In this document: piece by piece, positions 28,640-41,498 of the stretch
Position numbering within the stretch: position 1 is the stretch's first letter
How the letters are laid out: each line of letters begins with the position of its first letter
Origin: Cetobacterium sp. ZOR0034
Lineage (GTDB): Bacteria > Fusobacteriota > Fusobacteriia > Fusobacteriales > Fusobacteriaceae
Reading direction: 5' to 3'
DNA length: 64,000 nt
Assembly: GCF_000799075.1 (NCBI RefSeq)
Contig: NZ_JTLI01000006.1
Span: 59,467-123,466, forward strand
Notes under the pieces: generated by a model
What the model saw: only the letters and a program-made list of their open reading frames with translations
The model's database searches: none
Told to the model about the DNA's origin: nothing
Made by a program: the position numbers and the translations under genes

Positions 28640-29569
28640 ATGAGAATTTTATTTATGGGAACACCGGAATTTGCGGTTCCATCATTAGATACATTAAGAA
28701 AAAAGCATGAAATAGTAGGAATATTTACAAAGGTGGATAAACCGAATACAAGAGGAAAAAAAATAAAATATACACCGGTTAAAGAGTATGGATTACAAAA
28801 CGAGATACCAGTTTATCAACCAAACTCGTTAAGAACAGATGAAACATTTGAATTAATAAAAGAGTTAAATCCAGATTTAATAGTCGTAGTAGCTTATGGA
28901 AAAATTATTCCAAATAATATAATTGATTTCCCAAAATATGGGATAATAAATGTTCATTCATCTTTACTTCCAAAATTTAGAGGAGCAGCACCTATAAATG
29001 CAGCGATAATAGCTGGAGAAAAAGAGAGTGGAGTAACAATTATGGATATAGCAGAAGAACTTGATGCTGGAGATATAATATTAAAAGGAGTTACTCCAAT
29101 ATATGAGGAGGATACATTCTTAACTTTACATGATAGATTAAAAGCTATTGGTGCTGAAAAGTTGAATGAAGCTGTAGATCAAATTGAGAATGGTACAGCT
29201 CAAAGAGAGATTCAAAATCATTCAGCAGCAACATTTGTAAAACCATATAAAAAAACAGATTGTATAATTGATTGGAATAAAACAGAGGAAGAGATTTTTA
29301 ATTTTGTAAGAGGAATGAATCCGTTCCCAACAGCATTTACGTCTCATAATGAGAAAGTATTAAAAGTTTATGCTGTAGAAAAATTTAATAGAGTTTACAA
29401 TGGGGAAAACGGAGAGATAGTAGATTCTATAAAAGGAAGAGGATTTGTTGTAAAAGTAGGAAACGGAAGCGTAATTTTAACAGATATCAAACCTGAAAAT
29501 AAAAAAAATATTTCAGGAAAAGATAGTATTAATGGAAATTTATTTGAAATAGGTGAAATTCTAAAATAA
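28640..29569 (+). CDS. fmt: Methionyl-tRNA formyltransferase
   Basis: A 309-residue formyltransferase starting MRILFMGTPEFAVPSL, with the folate/catalytic region NVHSSLLPKFRGAAPINAAI and an OB-like C-terminal domain. It formylates initiator Met-tRNA using 10-formyl-THF; folD two genes downstream supplies that cofactor. No def gene is adjacent, unlike the common def-fmt pair. GGAGG precedes the ATG. Confidence 0.97.
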   Translation: MRILFMGTPEFAVPSLDTLRKKHEIVGIFTKVDKPNTRGKKIKYTPVKEYGLQNEIPVYQPNSLRTDETFELIKELNPDLIVVVAYGKIIPNNIIDFPKYGIINVHSSLLPKFRGAAPINAAIIAGEKESGVTIMDIAEELDAGDIILKGVTPIYEEDTFLTLHDRLKAIGAEKLNEAVDQIENGTAQREIQNHSAATFVKPYKKTDCIIDWNKTEEEIFNFVRGMNPFPTAFTSHNEKVLKVYAVEKFNRVYNGENGEIVDSIKGRGFVVKVGNGSVILTDIKPENKKNISGKDSINGNLFEIGEILK

Positions 29570-29577
29570 AATTAATC

Positions 29578-29586
29578 GGGGGGAGA
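29578..29586 (+). promoter_or_regulatory. G6-type ribosome-binding region of rex
   Basis: The rex start is preceded by CGGGGGGAGA (29577-29586), with ~10 bases to ATG 29596. By eye it is the only G6 run in a non-coding stretch of the window, and it is complementary to the C6 and TCCCCC loops of the candidate small RNA at 48066-48180. Confidence 0.55.
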
Positions 29587-29595
29587 TGTAAGATA

Positions 29596-30246
29596 ATGAA
29601 AGCTTCAGAAAGAAAAGAAAAGATTTCAAGAAAAACGATAGAAAGATTAACTATGTATTTAAAATGTTTAGAAAAATTTTCACCAGAGGATTATATATCA
29701 TCTGAGGAGATGGGAGTTTTATTGGGAGTAACAGCAGCACAAATAAGAAAAGATTTTTCTAACTTTATAATGGACATAGAGTCATGTATAGGAATAAGGG
29801 GTAAAGGGTATAACGTAAAATGTCTTTACGAAATGATTGAAAATATATTGGGAATAAATAAACAAAATAATGTAATAATTGTTGGAGCAGGAAAGCTTGG
29901 AAATGCTATATTGTTAGAGGGAGAAATAGAAAAGCCTAGATTTAATATTGTTGGTATTTTTGATATAACTAAGAGTAGAATTGGAAAAGAATATAGAGGA
30001 ATTAAAATAAGTAGTGTGAGTGATATTCCTAAAATAGCTTCTGAAAAGAAGATTGATATGGCTATTATAACAGAGAATAAATCAATTGCTCAGCAAGTTA
30101 CTGATATAGTTACTCAATCAGGAATAAAAGCAATTTTAAATATGACATCTTTAGAAATTAAAGTTCCAAAAGATGTTGTAATCGAGCATATAGATTTGAA
30201 TAGAAAACTTCAAGAATTAAATTACTGGAAAGAAAAGGTGGAGTAG
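29596..30246 (+). CDS. rex: Redox-sensing transcriptional repressor Rex
   Basis: A 216-residue Rex protein. It has an N-terminal winged helix (KISRKTIERLTMYLKCLE then ISSEEMGVLLGVTAAQIRKD) and a Rossmann domain with VGAGKLGNA for NAD(H), followed by the C-terminal swapped helix. It senses the NADH/NAD+ ratio and represses fermentation and hydrogen-metabolism genes in anaerobes. hydCBA 6 kb upstream is a natural candidate target, but I saw no clear Rex box there. Confidence 0.94.
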   Translation: MKASERKEKISRKTIERLTMYLKCLEKFSPEDYISSEEMGVLLGVTAAQIRKDFSNFIMDIESCIGIRGKGYNVKCLYEMIENILGINKQNNVIIVGAGKLGNAILLEGEIEKPRFNIVGIFDITKSRIGKEYRGIKISSVSDIPKIASEKKIDMAIITENKSIAQQVTDIVTQSGIKAILNMTSLEIKVPKDVVIEHIDLNRKLQELNYWKEKVE

Positions 30247-30248
30247 TA

Positions 30249-31103
30249 ATGAAAATTTTAGATGGTAAATACGTATCTCAAAAAGTTAGAGATTCTATAA
30301 AAAATGAGATAGTTGAGATAAAAGAGAGAATGGGAAAGGTTCCAGGTTTAGCAGTGATTCAAGCTGGAGATAATTTAGCATCTAAAATTTATGTTAATTC
30401 TAAAATAAAGCAATGTGCTGAAGTAGGAATAGAGTCAAAAAACTTTATTTTACCAGCAGATGTAAGTGAAGATGAGCTTTTAAGCAAAATAGATGAACTA
30501 AATAAAGATGATGCAATAGATGGTATACTGGTTCAATTGCCGTTACCAGATCATATAGATACACCAAAGGTTATTGAAGCGATAGATATAACAAAGGATG
30601 TTGATGGCTTTAAACCTGAAAATTTAGGAAAGGTTGTTTTAGGAGATGAAACGGCTTTAATTTCTTGTACACCAGCAGGAATACTTAGATTATTTGAGGA
30701 GTATAAGCTGGCTTTAGAGGGGAAAGATGTTGTTGTTATAGGTAGAAGTAATATAGTAGGAAAGCCAATGACAGCACTTTTAATAAATGAAGGGGCAACA
30801 GTGACTGTTTGTAACAGTAAAACGAAAAATCTTTCAGAAAAAACTAAAAATGCAGATGTTGTAATAGTGGCTATAGGAAAAGCCAATTTCTTAAAAGGAG
30901 ATATGGTAAAAGACGGAGCTATTATAATAGATGTTGGAATTAACAGAGATGAAAATAATAAAATCTGTGGAGATGTAGATTTTGAATCTGTAAAAGAAAA
31001 AGTATCGTATATAACTCCTGTTCCAGGCGGAGTAGGACCAATGACAATTGCGATGCTACTTAATAACACATTAAAAGCATTTAAAATCGGAAAAAAAATA
31101 TAG
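30249..31103 (+). CDS. folD: Bifunctional methylene-THF dehydrogenase/cyclohydrolase FolD
   Basis: A 284-residue FolD. Catalytic YVNSK (Lys in the conserved Y-x3-K), DGILVQLPLP, the NADP-binding GRSNIVGKPM and the closing PVPGGVGPMT are all present. It interconverts 5,10-methylene-THF and 10-formyl-THF for purine, formyl-Met and one-carbon use. It starts 2 bases after the rex stop; fmt upstream consumes its product. Confidence 0.97.
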   Translation: MKILDGKYVSQKVRDSIKNEIVEIKERMGKVPGLAVIQAGDNLASKIYVNSKIKQCAEVGIESKNFILPADVSEDELLSKIDELNKDDAIDGILVQLPLPDHIDTPKVIEAIDITKDVDGFKPENLGKVVLGDETALISCTPAGILRLFEEYKLALEGKDVVVIGRSNIVGKPMTALLINEGATVTVCNSKTKNLSEKTKNADVVIVAIGKANFLKGDMVKDGAIIIDVGINRDENNKICGDVDFESVKEKVSYITPVPGGVGPMTIAMLLNNTLKAFKIGKKI

Positions 31104-31116
31104 GGGAGAGTTTAAA

Positions 31117-31557
31117 ATGGAGAAAAAAGAGTTTTACATTGTTGATAAAAGAATATTACCGAATTCAATACAAAGCGTGATTAAAGTAAATGAAATTGTT
31201 CAAGCAGAAAGAATTTCTAAATATGAGGCTATAAAAAGAGTAGGAATAAGTAGAAGTACTTATTATAAGTATAAAGATTATATAAAACCATTCTTTGAAG
31301 GTGGAAAAGAAAAGGTATTTAGTATTTATTTATCTTTAGAGGATAGACCAGGAATTTTAGCAAGAGTTTTAGACATTATAGCAGGAGAACAAATGAATAT
31401 TTTGACAATTGTACAAAATATAGCTATTGATGGAATAAGTAGAGTAACTATATCGATTCAAACAACAGAAAATTTACTTAGAAAAATTGAAGAGATGTTA
31501 GAAAAAATAAGTTCATTAGATTCAGTAAAAGAGTTAAGAGTTATTGGAAGCAACTAA
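31117..31557 (+). CDS. UPF0735/PheB-type HTH-ACT domain protein
   Basis: A 146-residue protein with a short N-terminal helix-turn-helix-like region (ISKYEAIKRVGISRSTYYKYKD) and a C-terminal ACT domain (~66-142, starts VFSIYLSLEDRPGILARVLD). ACT domains bind amino acids; the family (UPF0735, PheB) is often annotated as a phenylalanine-biosynthesis-related or regulatory protein, without firm biochemistry. GGGGAGAG precedes the start. A ligand-responsive regulator is the likely class. Confidence 0.85.
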   Translation: MEKKEFYIVDKRILPNSIQSVIKVNEIVQAERISKYEAIKRVGISRSTYYKYKDYIKPFFEGGKEKVFSIYLSLEDRPGILARVLDIIAGEQMNILTIVQNIAIDGISRVTISIQTTENLLRKIEEMLEKISSLDSVKELRVIGSN

Positions 31558-31566
31558 GGAGGAGTA

Positions 31567-32025
31567 ATGAAGTTAGATTTAGAAAGCATAAAAAAATTAG
31601 CTAAAAGTATAGAGGAGCACAACCTTTCTGAAATTAGTGTAGAAGTAAATGGAACAAAGCTTACAATGAAAAAAGAGGAACCGAAAGAAGAGATCGCAGC
31701 ATCAACAGTAAAATATGTTGAGCAAGCAGTTTCTACATCAAATGAAGTTTCGAGTGTAGAAAAATTAGAAACTTTTGAGATAGTAGAGGATGGAATAGAA
31801 GTAATATCTCCAATGGTGGGAACATATTATTCAGCACCTTCACCAGAATCAGAGGATTTTGTGAAAATAGGGGATAGAATAGAAGTAGGAGATACTGTAT
31901 GTATTGTTGAAGCTATGAAAATGATGAATGAAGTTAAATCAACAGTAGCAGGAACAGTTGTTGCATTAAAATCAGAAAATGGAAAAGCTGTTAAAAAAGG
32001 AGATGTATTATTTTTAGTAAAATAG
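31567..32025 (+). CDS. accB: Biotin carboxyl carrier protein AccB
   Basis: A 152-residue carrier. The N-terminal AccB-type helix segment LDLESIKKLAKSIEEHNLSE is followed by a flexible linker (~40-70) and the biotinyl domain. The biotinylated lysine is Lys118 in VEAMKMMNE. It carries CO2 for acetyl-CoA carboxylase in fatty-acid synthesis; the N-terminus favours this over a decarboxylase carrier. accC/accA/accD are not adjacent. Last gene of the 12-gene run. Confidence 0.92.
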   Translation: MKLDLESIKKLAKSIEEHNLSEISVEVNGTKLTMKKEEPKEEIAASTVKYVEQAVSTSNEVSSVEKLETFEIVEDGIEVISPMVGTYYSAPSPESEDFVKIGDRIEVGDTVCIVEAMKMMNEVKSTVAGTVVALKSENGKAVKKGDVLFLVK

Positions 32026-32051
32026 AGGAAAGCGAATAGCTTTCCTTTTTC
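32026..32051 (+). terminator. Terminator after accB
   Basis: An 8-bp stem AGGAAAGC (32026-32033) / GCTTTCCT (32039-32046), a 5-nt loop and a T-rich tail. It begins at the accB stop codon. Confidence 0.85.
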
Positions 32052-32071
32052 TTCTTTGAAAGCACAGCGTG

Positions 32072-32100
32072 TTGTTTTTTATAGAGAATTATGGTAGAAT
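32072..32100 (+). promoter_or_regulatory. Promoter of the CorC-like transporter unit
   Basis: TTGTTT (32072-32077), a 17-bp spacer and TAGAAT (32095-32100), with TGG as extended -10. Confidence 0.72.
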
Positions 32101-32145
32101 ATATAAGTATTCAATTTAAAAAAATAAGGAAGGTGTATTGTAAAG

Positions 32146-33405
32146 TTGGACACGTATCGTGATATTATTATATTATTTGTATTAATTTTACTATCTGGTT
32201 TTTTCTCAGCCTCAGAAACAGCGTTAACTTCTTTTAAAACAACAGATTTAGAAGATGTAGAGAAATCGAATAAAAAGACAGCACATTTATTAAAAAAATG
32301 GTTAAAAAGTCCAAATGAGATTTTAACAGGAATGCTATTAGGGAATAACATAGTAAATATTTTAGGTTCATCTATAGCCACTGCATTAGCAATTAATATA
32401 ATGGGAAATTCTCCTAGAAGTTTAGCTATTGTAACAGGAGTAATGACTGTTCTAATACTTATATTTGGAGAAATAACGCCTAAAATTATGGCGAAAAATA
32501 ATGCTAGATATTTTTCAAAAGTTGTAATAGCACCAATATATTATTTTGGTGTGTTAATGAAACCTTTAGTAAAAATATTGATGTGGACTTCAATTCTAAT
32601 TGGAAGAATTTTAGGTGTTGAAGTAAAAACTGAAAGCATTATGTTTACAGAGGAAGATTTAATATCTTTCGTGAATGTTGGAGAAGCTGAAGGAATTATT
32701 GAAGAGGAAGAGAAAGAGATGATTCATTCTATCGTTGGATTAGGTGAAACTAATGCAAAAGAGATAATGACTCCGAGAACTTCGATGTTTGCAGTAGAGG
32801 GGAATAAGACATTAGATGATATTTGGGATGAGATGATCGAAGCCGGATTTTCAAGAATTCCAGTTTATGAAGAAACAATCGATAACATAATAGGAGTTTT
32901 ATATACAAAAGACGTATTAAACTATTTAAAAGCAAATAGTACTAATACTCAGGTAAAAGAATTAGTAAGGGAAGCTTATTATGTTCCTGAAACTAAATCA
33001 ATAATTGAGATTCTTCAAGAATTTAAGAGTAAAAAAGTTCATATTGCATTGGTTTTAGATGAGTATGGAGGAATTGGTGGAGTTTTAACAATAGAAGATC
33101 TATTAGAAGAGATTGTCGGAGAGATTCGTGATGAGTTTGATCATGAAGAGGAAGAGACGATAAAAGAGATTGATGAAAATAGATATGAAGTAGATGCAAT
33201 GTTAGATATAGAAACAATTAATAAAAATTTAGCGATAGAACTTCCAATATCTGAAGATTACGAGAGTTTAGGTGGATTACTTATGTCTGAACTTGGGAAA
33301 ATACCATCGATTGGTGATATTGTTGAGTTTGAAGATGTAAAATTAGTTGTTATTCAAGTCGAAAAGATGAGAGTATCTAAGGTAGAGATACAAAGAGGGG
33401 AATAA
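32146..33405 (+). CDS. CNNM/CorC-HlyC family membrane protein
   Basis: A 419-residue protein. It has a DUF21/CNNM transmembrane domain (~1-185), a CBS-domain pair (~205-325, EIMTPRTSMFAVE and KKVHIALVLDEYGGIGGVLT) and a C-terminal CorC_HlyC domain (~340-419). The family takes part in Mg2+/Co2+ export or resistance; the old name hemolysin is misleading. The start is TTG at 32146, because no ATG lies near the GGAAGGTG ribosome site and the frame is blocked upstream. Two genes follow with gaps of 0-2 bases. Confidence 0.9.
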   Translation: MDTYRDIIILFVLILLSGFFSASETALTSFKTTDLEDVEKSNKKTAHLLKKWLKSPNEILTGMLLGNNIVNILGSSIATALAINIMGNSPRSLAIVTGVMTVLILIFGEITPKIMAKNNARYFSKVVIAPIYYFGVLMKPLVKILMWTSILIGRILGVEVKTESIMFTEEDLISFVNVGEAEGIIEEEEKEMIHSIVGLGETNAKEIMTPRTSMFAVEGNKTLDDIWDEMIEAGFSRIPVYEETIDNIIGVLYTKDVLNYLKANSTNTQVKELVREAYYVPETKSIIEILQEFKSKKVHIALVLDEYGGIGGVLTIEDLLEEIVGEIRDEFDHEEEETIKEIDENRYEVDAMLDIETINKNLAIELPISEDYESLGGLLMSELGKIPSIGDIVEFEDVKLVVIQVEKMRVSKVEIQRGE

Positions 33406-33407
33406 TA

Positions 33408-34067
33408 ATGAAGAGAATAAAAGCCAGTTTTTATAGCGGATTGATTGCGATATTACCAATAGTTATCACGGTTTATATATTTAACTGGATATTTCAATTA
33501 TTCTTAGGATTATTACAAGATTCATTTGTAACGGTAGCAATAAGAAGTCTAGTAATACACGCAGGTTTAGGAAAAGAACAAGATTTGCATTTGTATACTC
33601 AAATCTTAATAAATGTATTATCTTTTATAACAGTTATTTTAACATTAATAATAATTGGAACTGCTATGAGAGTATTTTTATTCAAAAAAATTGGTACATT
33701 TTTAAATAATCTATTAGCTAGAATTCCGCTATTTAGTCAGATTTACAGTACAATAACACAAATAATATCACTATTTGCTTCTGATAGACAGAAGTCTTAT
33801 CAGAAAGTGGTTATGTTTGAGTATCCTAGAAAAGGGATTTATAGTATAGGGTTTATGACTGCAAGTAGTAATCATTTAGCTGAAGAAGTAACTGAAGAAG
33901 AGATGTGTAATGTGTTTTTACCAACTTCTCCTAATCCAACATCAGGAATGTTTATAATATTAAGAAAATCTGAAGTGAAAATTTTAGATATAAAAGTAGA
34001 TGATGCGATAAAACTTATAATTTCAGGAGGAGTAATATTACCACCAAATAATAAAAAGGAGAACTAG
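33408..34067 (+). CDS. DUF502 membrane protein
   Basis: A 219-residue protein with two membrane helices (~8-30 and ~62-90, the first preceded by RIKASFYSGLIAILPIVIT) and a soluble C-terminal half containing the family pattern FEYPRKGIYSIGFMT, then FLPTSPNPTSGM. Such proteins occur widely, including in plants (COV-like), without known biochemistry. It begins 2 bases after the CNNM gene; the next gene starts right after its stop. Confidence 0.88.
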   Translation: MKRIKASFYSGLIAILPIVITVYIFNWIFQLFLGLLQDSFVTVAIRSLVIHAGLGKEQDLHLYTQILINVLSFITVILTLIIIGTAMRVFLFKKIGTFLNNLLARIPLFSQIYSTITQIISLFASDRQKSYQKVVMFEYPRKGIYSIGFMTASSNHLAEEVTEEEMCNVFLPTSPNPTSGMFIILRKSEVKILDIKVDDAIKLIISGGVILPPNNKKEN

Positions 34068-34856
34068 ATGTACAAATATCTTTTTTTAGTTTTTATATTC
34101 ATTGGGTGTAGCAATAGAAAATTAGTAGAAAATACAACGAACTCTGGAACAAAAGATGAAAAATATTTAATGCTCAAAGGAGCAAATTTATATTCATTAG
34201 GAAAAAAAAGTGAAGCTTTATCAACTTATGAAGAAATCTTAAAAATAAATAGTAGAAACTCAGAAGCATTGAGAGAGAAAGCAATTATAGAGGGTCAATT
34301 TGGAAATAAAAATCAAGCTGAAAAAGATTTGATTGAAGCATTGAAATTAAATCCAAAGGACAATTTAACTTTGAAAAATTTGGGATATTTAAATTTTGAA
34401 AAAAAGAATTATAAAAAAAGTCTAGAATATTTAAGTAAGGTTTCTTTAGATTTTAAAGAGGAGCAAGATTATTTTATATTAGGATATATAGAGTTTATAA
34501 ACGGAAATTTTTTAAATTCTTTAAAATATTATGAATATATTGAGGATGAAGAGATTTTTAATAATAGTTTATTTTTCGATTCGTATTTAAATAATCTCAA
34601 AAAAATAGAAATTTTTGATAACGATATATTTTTTAAGATAGAGAATAGAGTAAAAAATAATAAAAATAACACTATAAAATTGTCTGATTTCTATAGTGTA
34701 TCTTTGAAAAATGATGAATTGTCAGAAAGAGTTCTTAAAAATTATCTAACTTATAATAAAATAGATAGAGATATAGTTAATAAATTAATAAAATTATACT
34801 ATAAAAATGGAGATAAAGAAAAAGTAAAAAAGGCTTTAAATTTAATTGACAATTGA
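34068..34856 (+). CDS. TPR-repeat lipoprotein
   Basis: A 262-residue lipoprotein: the short signal MYKYLFLVFIFIGC has the lipidated Cys at residue 14. Tetratricopeptide repeats cover ~30-150 (e.g. GANLYSLGKKSEALSTYEEIL, read in parts, then LKNLGYLNFEKKNYKKSLEYL). It is likely an envelope scaffold or assembly factor; no specific partner can be named. It is fused end-to-start to the DUF502 gene (no gap). Its last codons contain the apt promoter. Confidence 0.82.
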   Translation: MYKYLFLVFIFIGCSNRKLVENTTNSGTKDEKYLMLKGANLYSLGKKSEALSTYEEILKINSRNSEALREKAIIEGQFGNKNQAEKDLIEALKLNPKDNLTLKNLGYLNFEKKNYKKSLEYLSKVSLDFKEEQDYFILGYIEFINGNFLNSLKYYEYIEDEEIFNNSLFFDSYLNNLKKIEIFDNDIFFKIENRVKNNKNNTIKLSDFYSVSLKNDELSERVLKNYLTYNKIDRDIVNKLIKLYYKNGDKEKVKKALNLIDN

Positions 34857-34874
34857 TATAGATAATTATATAGA
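34846..34874 (+). promoter_or_regulatory. Promoter of apt, inside the end of the TPR lipoprotein gene
   Basis: A consensus TTGACA (34846-34851), a 17-bp spacer and TATAGA (34869-34874). The -35 overlaps the last codons of the upstream gene. Confidence 0.8.
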
Positions 34875-34912
34875 TATAAATTTTTAAAAGAGTAATATTT
34901 AGGAGGATTTAA

Positions 34913-35425
34913 ATGGATTTAAAAAAATATGTAGCATTAGTTGAGGATTATCCAAAACCAGGAATAAAATTTAGAGATATCACTCCTCTAATGGGAAATG
35001 GTGAAGCTTATAAATTTGCAACAGATAAAGTTGTAGAGTTCGCAAAAGATCATAATATAGATTTAGTTGTAGGACCAGAAGCAAGAGGATTTATATTTGG
35101 ATGTCCAGTATCATATGCTTTAGGTGTAGGATTTGCTCCAGTTAGAAAGCCAGGAAAGTTACCAAGAGAAGTTATTGAATATGCTTATGATTTAGAGTAT
35201 GGTTCAAATGTTTTATGTATGCATAAAGATTCAGTAAAGCCAGGGCAAAGAGTATTAATCGTTGATGATTTATTAGCAACTGGTGGAACAATAGAAGCTA
35301 CAGTTAAGTTAATTGAAGAATTAGGTGGAGTAGTTGCAGGATTAGCATTCTTAATTGAACTAGAAGACTTAAAAGGTAAAGAAAAATTAGAAGGATATCC
35401 AGTATTAACTTTAATGAAGTATTAA
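34913..35425 (+). CDS. apt: Adenine phosphoribosyltransferase
   Basis: A 170-residue type I phosphoribosyltransferase. The start [25 protein letters not shown] is typical (read in parts), and the PRPP loop [13 protein letters not shown] is at ~118-130. It salvages adenine to AMP. AGGAGG is 7 bases upstream. A hairpin follows the stop, but relA lies only 66 bases downstream. Confidence 0.96.
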   Translation: MDLKKYVALVEDYPKPGIKFRDITPLMGNGEAYKFATDKVVEFAKDHNIDLVVGPEARGFIFGCPVSYALGVGFAPVRKPGKLPREVIEYAYDLEYGSNVLCMHKDSVKPGQRVLIVDDLLATGGTIEATVKLIEELGGVVAGLAFLIELEDLKGKEKLEGYPVLTLMKY

Positions 35426-35434
35426 TAACTTTTG

Positions 35435-35463
35435 AGGCGGCACAAAGTTGTGTCGCCTTATTT
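35435..35463 (+). terminator. Hairpin between apt and relA
   Basis: A 10-bp GC-rich stem (35435-35444 with 35449-35458, one G-U pair) with a 4-nt loop. The T-tract after it is short (TTATTTG), so read-through into relA is possible. Confidence 0.7.
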
Positions 35464-35491
35464 GTATAATCTTATTAGAAAGAGGTGTATT

Positions 35492-38850
<3,359 letters not shown>

Positions 38851-38878
38851 AAAATGGGTCTTTGGACCCATTTTTTTT
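38851..38878 (+). terminator. Bidirectional terminator between tgt and the convergent DUF1653 gene
   Basis: A perfect 10-bp stem AAAATGGGTC / GACCCATTTT with loop TTTG and a T-run on both strands, in a 36-bp gap between convergent genes. Confidence 0.95.
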
Positions 38879-38886
38879 GTAAATAA

Positions 38887-39099
38887 TTAGATATTTTCTT
38901 TAGTAAATTTTAATTTGAATTCATGCTCTGATCTAACAAAAAGCATTTCATCTCCATTTGAATCTAAAACTTTTTCAGAAAAAACTCTATAAAGATACAT
39001 ATTTTGACCATCTTGTTCATTCGTACAATTCATAATATTGTAGTTTAAAACTTCATAAAGTTTTCCGTTTTTATTATTTTTCCAAAGCTCTTTATTCAT
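38887..39099 (-). CDS. Small DUF1653-like protein
   Basis: A 70-residue cytosolic protein with the pattern WKNNKNGKLYEVLNYN...TNEQDGQNMYLYRVFSE...VRSEHEFKLKF. This resembles DUF1653, a small beta-rich domain of unknown function built around a K-x-Y-x-V-L start and a VR-x-x-x-x-F end. It lies 9 bases downstream of ansA with AAGGAG in the gap, so it is the last gene of the ymdB-ansA run. Confidence 0.65.
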   Translation of the reverse strand: MNKELWKNNKNGKLYEVLNYNIMNCTNEQDGQNMYLYRVFSEKVLDSNGDEMLFVRSEHEFKLKFTKENI

Positions 39100-39108
39100 A
39101 ACACTCCT

Positions 39109-40140
39109 TCAAGCGGTTATTTCACCACATAGATCAGTTTCCATATATAATTTTATATCCTCAGTAGAAAGATTTTTTCCTAGAAGATACATAAGTTTTG
39201 TTATAGCAGCTTCAGGAGTCATATCTCCGCCACTGATAACACCAATTCTTTTTAAGGCACTACTAGCTTCATAAAGGCCCATTTTAACAGCACCTGTTGC
39301 ACATTGACTTATATTTACAACAACAACACCAGAGTCTATAATAGCCTCTAAAGCAGTTATAAACGATTCAGATGTTGGAGCATTTCCATTTCCATAAGTT
39401 TTTAATATTATTCCTTTTATTTCTGAGTGAGCTTCTACAAGAGTTTTAATATAAAGAGGGTTCATTCCAGGGAATATTTCAACTATAAGAACATTACTAT
39501 TTATAGAGGGATCAATATAAAACTCTTTTTTAGGCATATCTAAAACTCTTTTATCAGTAACTTTTATTTCACACCCAATCTCTCCTAAAGGTCTATAGTT
39601 AGGTGAAGCAAATCCAAAATAATTAGTGGCATCAATTTTTCTAGCACGATTTCCTCTTAAAAGTTCATCTCTAAAACAGATAGTTACTTCTGGAATACTT
39701 TTAACACCATATATTCTATTTCCAGCTATCTGAATAGAAGTTATTAAATTTTGAAGAGCATCACTTCTAGGTGTAACTAGTGGCACTTGAGACCCAGTAA
39801 GTACAACAGGTTTATCAAGATTTTTAAGCATAAATGATAAAGCTGAAGCTGTGAATGCCATAGTATCAGTTCCATGTAAAATGACAAATCCTCTATAAGA
39901 ATAGTAGTTCTGTTCAATAATTTTTACGATATCGATCCAAATTTCAGGATTCATATCTGAAGAATCAATTAAATTTGGAATCTGACAGTAATCAGCTGGA
40001 AATTTTTCTAATAAAGGATGGTTTTTAGCAACTTCAAACCAATTTTTTGCAGGTCTTAAAGGGCTGTTAGGATTATTTTCCTCACTATTAACCATACCAA
40101 TGGTACCCCCAGTGTTTATAATAAGAATTTTTTCTAACAT
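39109..40140 (-). CDS. ansA: Type I L-asparaginase
   Basis: A 343-residue asparaginase. The first catalytic Thr motif is INTGGTIGM and the second is ILHGTDTMAFTASAL. There is no signal peptide, so it is a cytosolic type I enzyme, hydrolysing asparagine to aspartate plus ammonia. Aspartate is the co-substrate of PurA, encoded just upstream (inference on linkage). GGAGGAG lies 5 bases before the ATG; a long hairpin separates it from purA. Confidence 0.93.
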   Translation of the reverse strand: MLEKILIINTGGTIGMVNSEENNPNSPLRPAKNWFEVAKNHPLLEKFPADYCQIPNLIDSSDMNPEIWIDIVKIIEQNYYSYRGFVILHGTDTMAFTASALSFMLKNLDKPVVLTGSQVPLVTPRSDALQNLITSIQIAGNRIYGVKSIPEVTICFRDELLRGNRARKIDATNYFGFASPNYRPLGEIGCEIKVTDKRVLDMPKKEFYIDPSINSNVLIVEIFPGMNPLYIKTLVEAHSEIKGIILKTYGNGNAPTSESFITALEAIIDSGVVVVNISQCATGAVKMGLYEASSALKRIGVISGGDMTPEAAITKLMYLLGKNLSTEDIKLYMETDLCGEITA

Positions 40141-40156
40141 TGTACTCCTCCTAAAC

Positions 40157-40184
40157 GTAATCCCCTAGTTACCTAGGGGATTAC
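40157..40184 (-). terminator. Intergenic hairpin between purA and ansA
   Basis: A perfect 12-bp stem GTAATCCCCTAG / CTAGGGGATTAC with a 4-nt loop. In the minus (transcribed) direction the stem is followed by only GTTTAGGAGG, which leads straight into the ansA ribosome site. It could be a leaky terminator, an RNA processing or stability element, or a translational control hairpin. Confidence 0.5.
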
Positions 40185-40192
40185 AGTTTTTA

Positions 40193-41473
<1,281 letters not shown>

Positions 41474-41498
41474 TTAAATACCTCCATGTATTATTTCG

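Noticed and set aside
30551..31069. A 172-codon open frame on the minus strand opposite folD
   Set aside because: folD is complete with all motifs on the plus strand; the antisense frame has no ribosome site and its Ser/Ile/Pro-rich product looks like a shadow of AT-rich codons.
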